From positions 346,888-410,887 of the forward strand of contig NZ_JAUSUW010000004.1 in assembly GCF_030814435.1 (NCBI RefSeq): 64,000 bases of DNA, written 5' to 3'. The stretch is from Peteryoungia aggregata LMG 23059 (GTDB lineage: Bacteria; Pseudomonadota; Alphaproteobacteria; Rhizobiales; Rhizobiaceae). Shown piece after piece: positions 63,269 through 64,000 of this stretch; the stretch's first letter is position 1, and each line of letters opens with the position of its first letter. The translations under genes were made by a program, and so were the position numbers. The notes under the pieces are model-generated. The model was not told where the DNA came from. It worked only from the letters and a program-made list of their open reading frames with translations, and made no database searches.

Positions 63269-63892
63269 CTAACCGCCCAGAGGCCAAGTCTTCCGGGTCC
63301 GCAGAAAGCTGTCGTCGACGAGAAAGGTATAGAAGAATTCCCAGGTTCCGAAAAAGGCATCGTGATCCAATTCGTAGACCGCCTTATAGGCCACCTCTTT
63401 GTAAACAGCTGCGAGCCAGCGAATAAGTGTCAGCACGTAGTAGCGCGCCCATTTCTGGACGATTGCTGTCTGTCCCGTCCTGCGTGATGCTGTTTCCACG
63501 TCTGTCATCATCTCTCGTGTCTCGCTCGTATGATGCACAAGTGTGAAGTCACCAATTAGCTGATCGATCAGTCGAGCATTTAACTCCACACGAACTTGGG
63601 TTTTCGTTCCACGATAATGCTGGTCAAGTATCGGTTCCGCGACCTCGGTCCACCACCTGCTGATCGGCTCGTGAGACGTCAGATTGGGGTCGCCCAGAGC
63701 CTCGAAATTCGCATATCTCCCCCTTCGAGCATCAGCAAATGCATCAAGATTGGAAACAATTGCCGATACAATCGCGCCGGTGGGGCGGCTGTGAATGGGG
63801 TTAAGCGATTGGCGAGCAACTACAGAATCTATCGTGTCGATTAATTGCTCCAACTGATGTCCGTATCGTCGCACAACGCTTTGAGGCGGCAT
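63269..63892 (-). CDS. Hypothetical protein
   Basis: A 207-aa soluble, helix-rich protein (start at 63892, MPPQSVVRRYGHQLEQLIDT). Central HSRPTGAIVSAIVSNLDAFA and C-terminal TWEFFYTFLVDDSF are not recognised. In-frame codons upstream of 63892 translate an IS-type repeat, so they are not part of the native gene, and the promoter may have been cut by that insertion. Confidence 0.6.
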   Translation of the reverse strand: MPPQSVVRRYGHQLEQLIDTIDSVVARQSLNPIHSRPTGAIVSAIVSNLDAFADARRGRYANFEALGDPNLTSHEPISRWWTEVAEPILDQHYRGTKTQVRVELNARLIDQLIGDFTLVHHTSETREMMTDVETASRRTGQTAIVQKWARYYVLTLIRWLAAVYKEVAYKAVYELDHDAFFGTWEFFYTFLVDDSFLRTRKTWPLGG

Positions 63893-63910
63893 CTGGCCGC
63901 CATTTTGTTG

Positions 63911-64000
63911 ATTTCCACTGAGAGCTGACCCGGCGCAGCCAGATATTTCCATTGAGAATTGACCCATGTTTCAACCGTCCCTCGCATGTTTTCAGCGGGG
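63911..64000. mobile_element. Probable IS21-like terminal repeats (end of an element beyond the window)
   Basis: Two near-identical 21-base units lie at 63911-63931 and 63945-63965 (ATTTCCACTGAGAGCTGACC and ATTTCCATTGAGAATTGACC plus one base each). Multiple terminal repeats of this type are typical of IS21-family ends. The element body would be to the right, outside this window. Confidence 0.55.

Overview
The window reads as a chromosome or large-replicon segment of an alphaproteobacterium of the Rhizobiaceae (Rhizobium/Agrobacterium/Ciceribacter-like). The reasons are high GC by eye, dense ABC-transporter content, rhizobial-type regulation (an apparent RirA/IRO box, a sigma-54 promoter), and a mosaic palindromic repeat of the RIME kind. 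No species can be named from the sequence alone. About fifty protein genes, one tRNA gene, one clear riboswitch and several gene remnants are visible.

Left part (1-4876): the end of a CUT2-type sugar ABC operon (binding protein cut by the window edge, ATPase, two permeases) with an SMP-30/gluconolactonase gene. Then 4885-14900 on the minus strand is a complete guanidine-utilisation operon: a sigma-54 -24/-12 promoter, a guanidine-I (ykkC) riboswitch, an ABC importer (binding protein, permease, ATPase), two DUF1989 proteins (carboxyguanidine deiminase subunits), a fused biotin-dependent guanidine/urea carboxylase and allophanate hydrolase. The carboxylase gene carries an in-frame palindromic repeat adding about 60 residues.

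15242-32222 holds small modules: an NmrA-like oxidoreductase with a divergent HxlR regulator; a solitary TadG-like VWA protein; a PAS-PAS-XRE regulator; a 56-aa membrane protein; a GntR-kduD-kdgK uronate operon; an iron/siderophore-type ABC importer with two paralogous binding proteins, a divergent methyltransferase and an IRO-box promoter; YitT, an aromatic aminotransferase and a divergent Lrp; and a tandem alpha/beta-hydrolase protein. 32231-37618 is a dppABCDF-type peptide importer. 38172-43100 is a TetR-MFP-RND efflux operon.

43121-50068 is a worn region: an aldehyde dehydrogenase remnant, glycerate 2-kinase, and polysaccharide genes (Wzz-like, GH5, Wzy-like) with a decayed second copy of the polymerase 5' end.

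50069-58317 is the most intriguing operon. It has PxpA, a stand-alone BCCP, a biotin carboxylase, PxpB-like and PxpC-like carboxyltransferase halves, then a CUT2 ABC importer with a TorT-like binding protein, and a divergent LysR regulator. It looks like a split counterpart of the fused guanidine/urea carboxylase upstream, with its own importer and an unknown amide or lactam substrate.

The right end (59434-64000) has a small DMT exporter with a LysR regulator, then an accessory patch: a truncated integrase, a Fic protein with a DNA-binding tail, tRNA-Ser(CGA), an AT-rich membrane protein, an unknown protein and apparent IS21-like terminal repeats.
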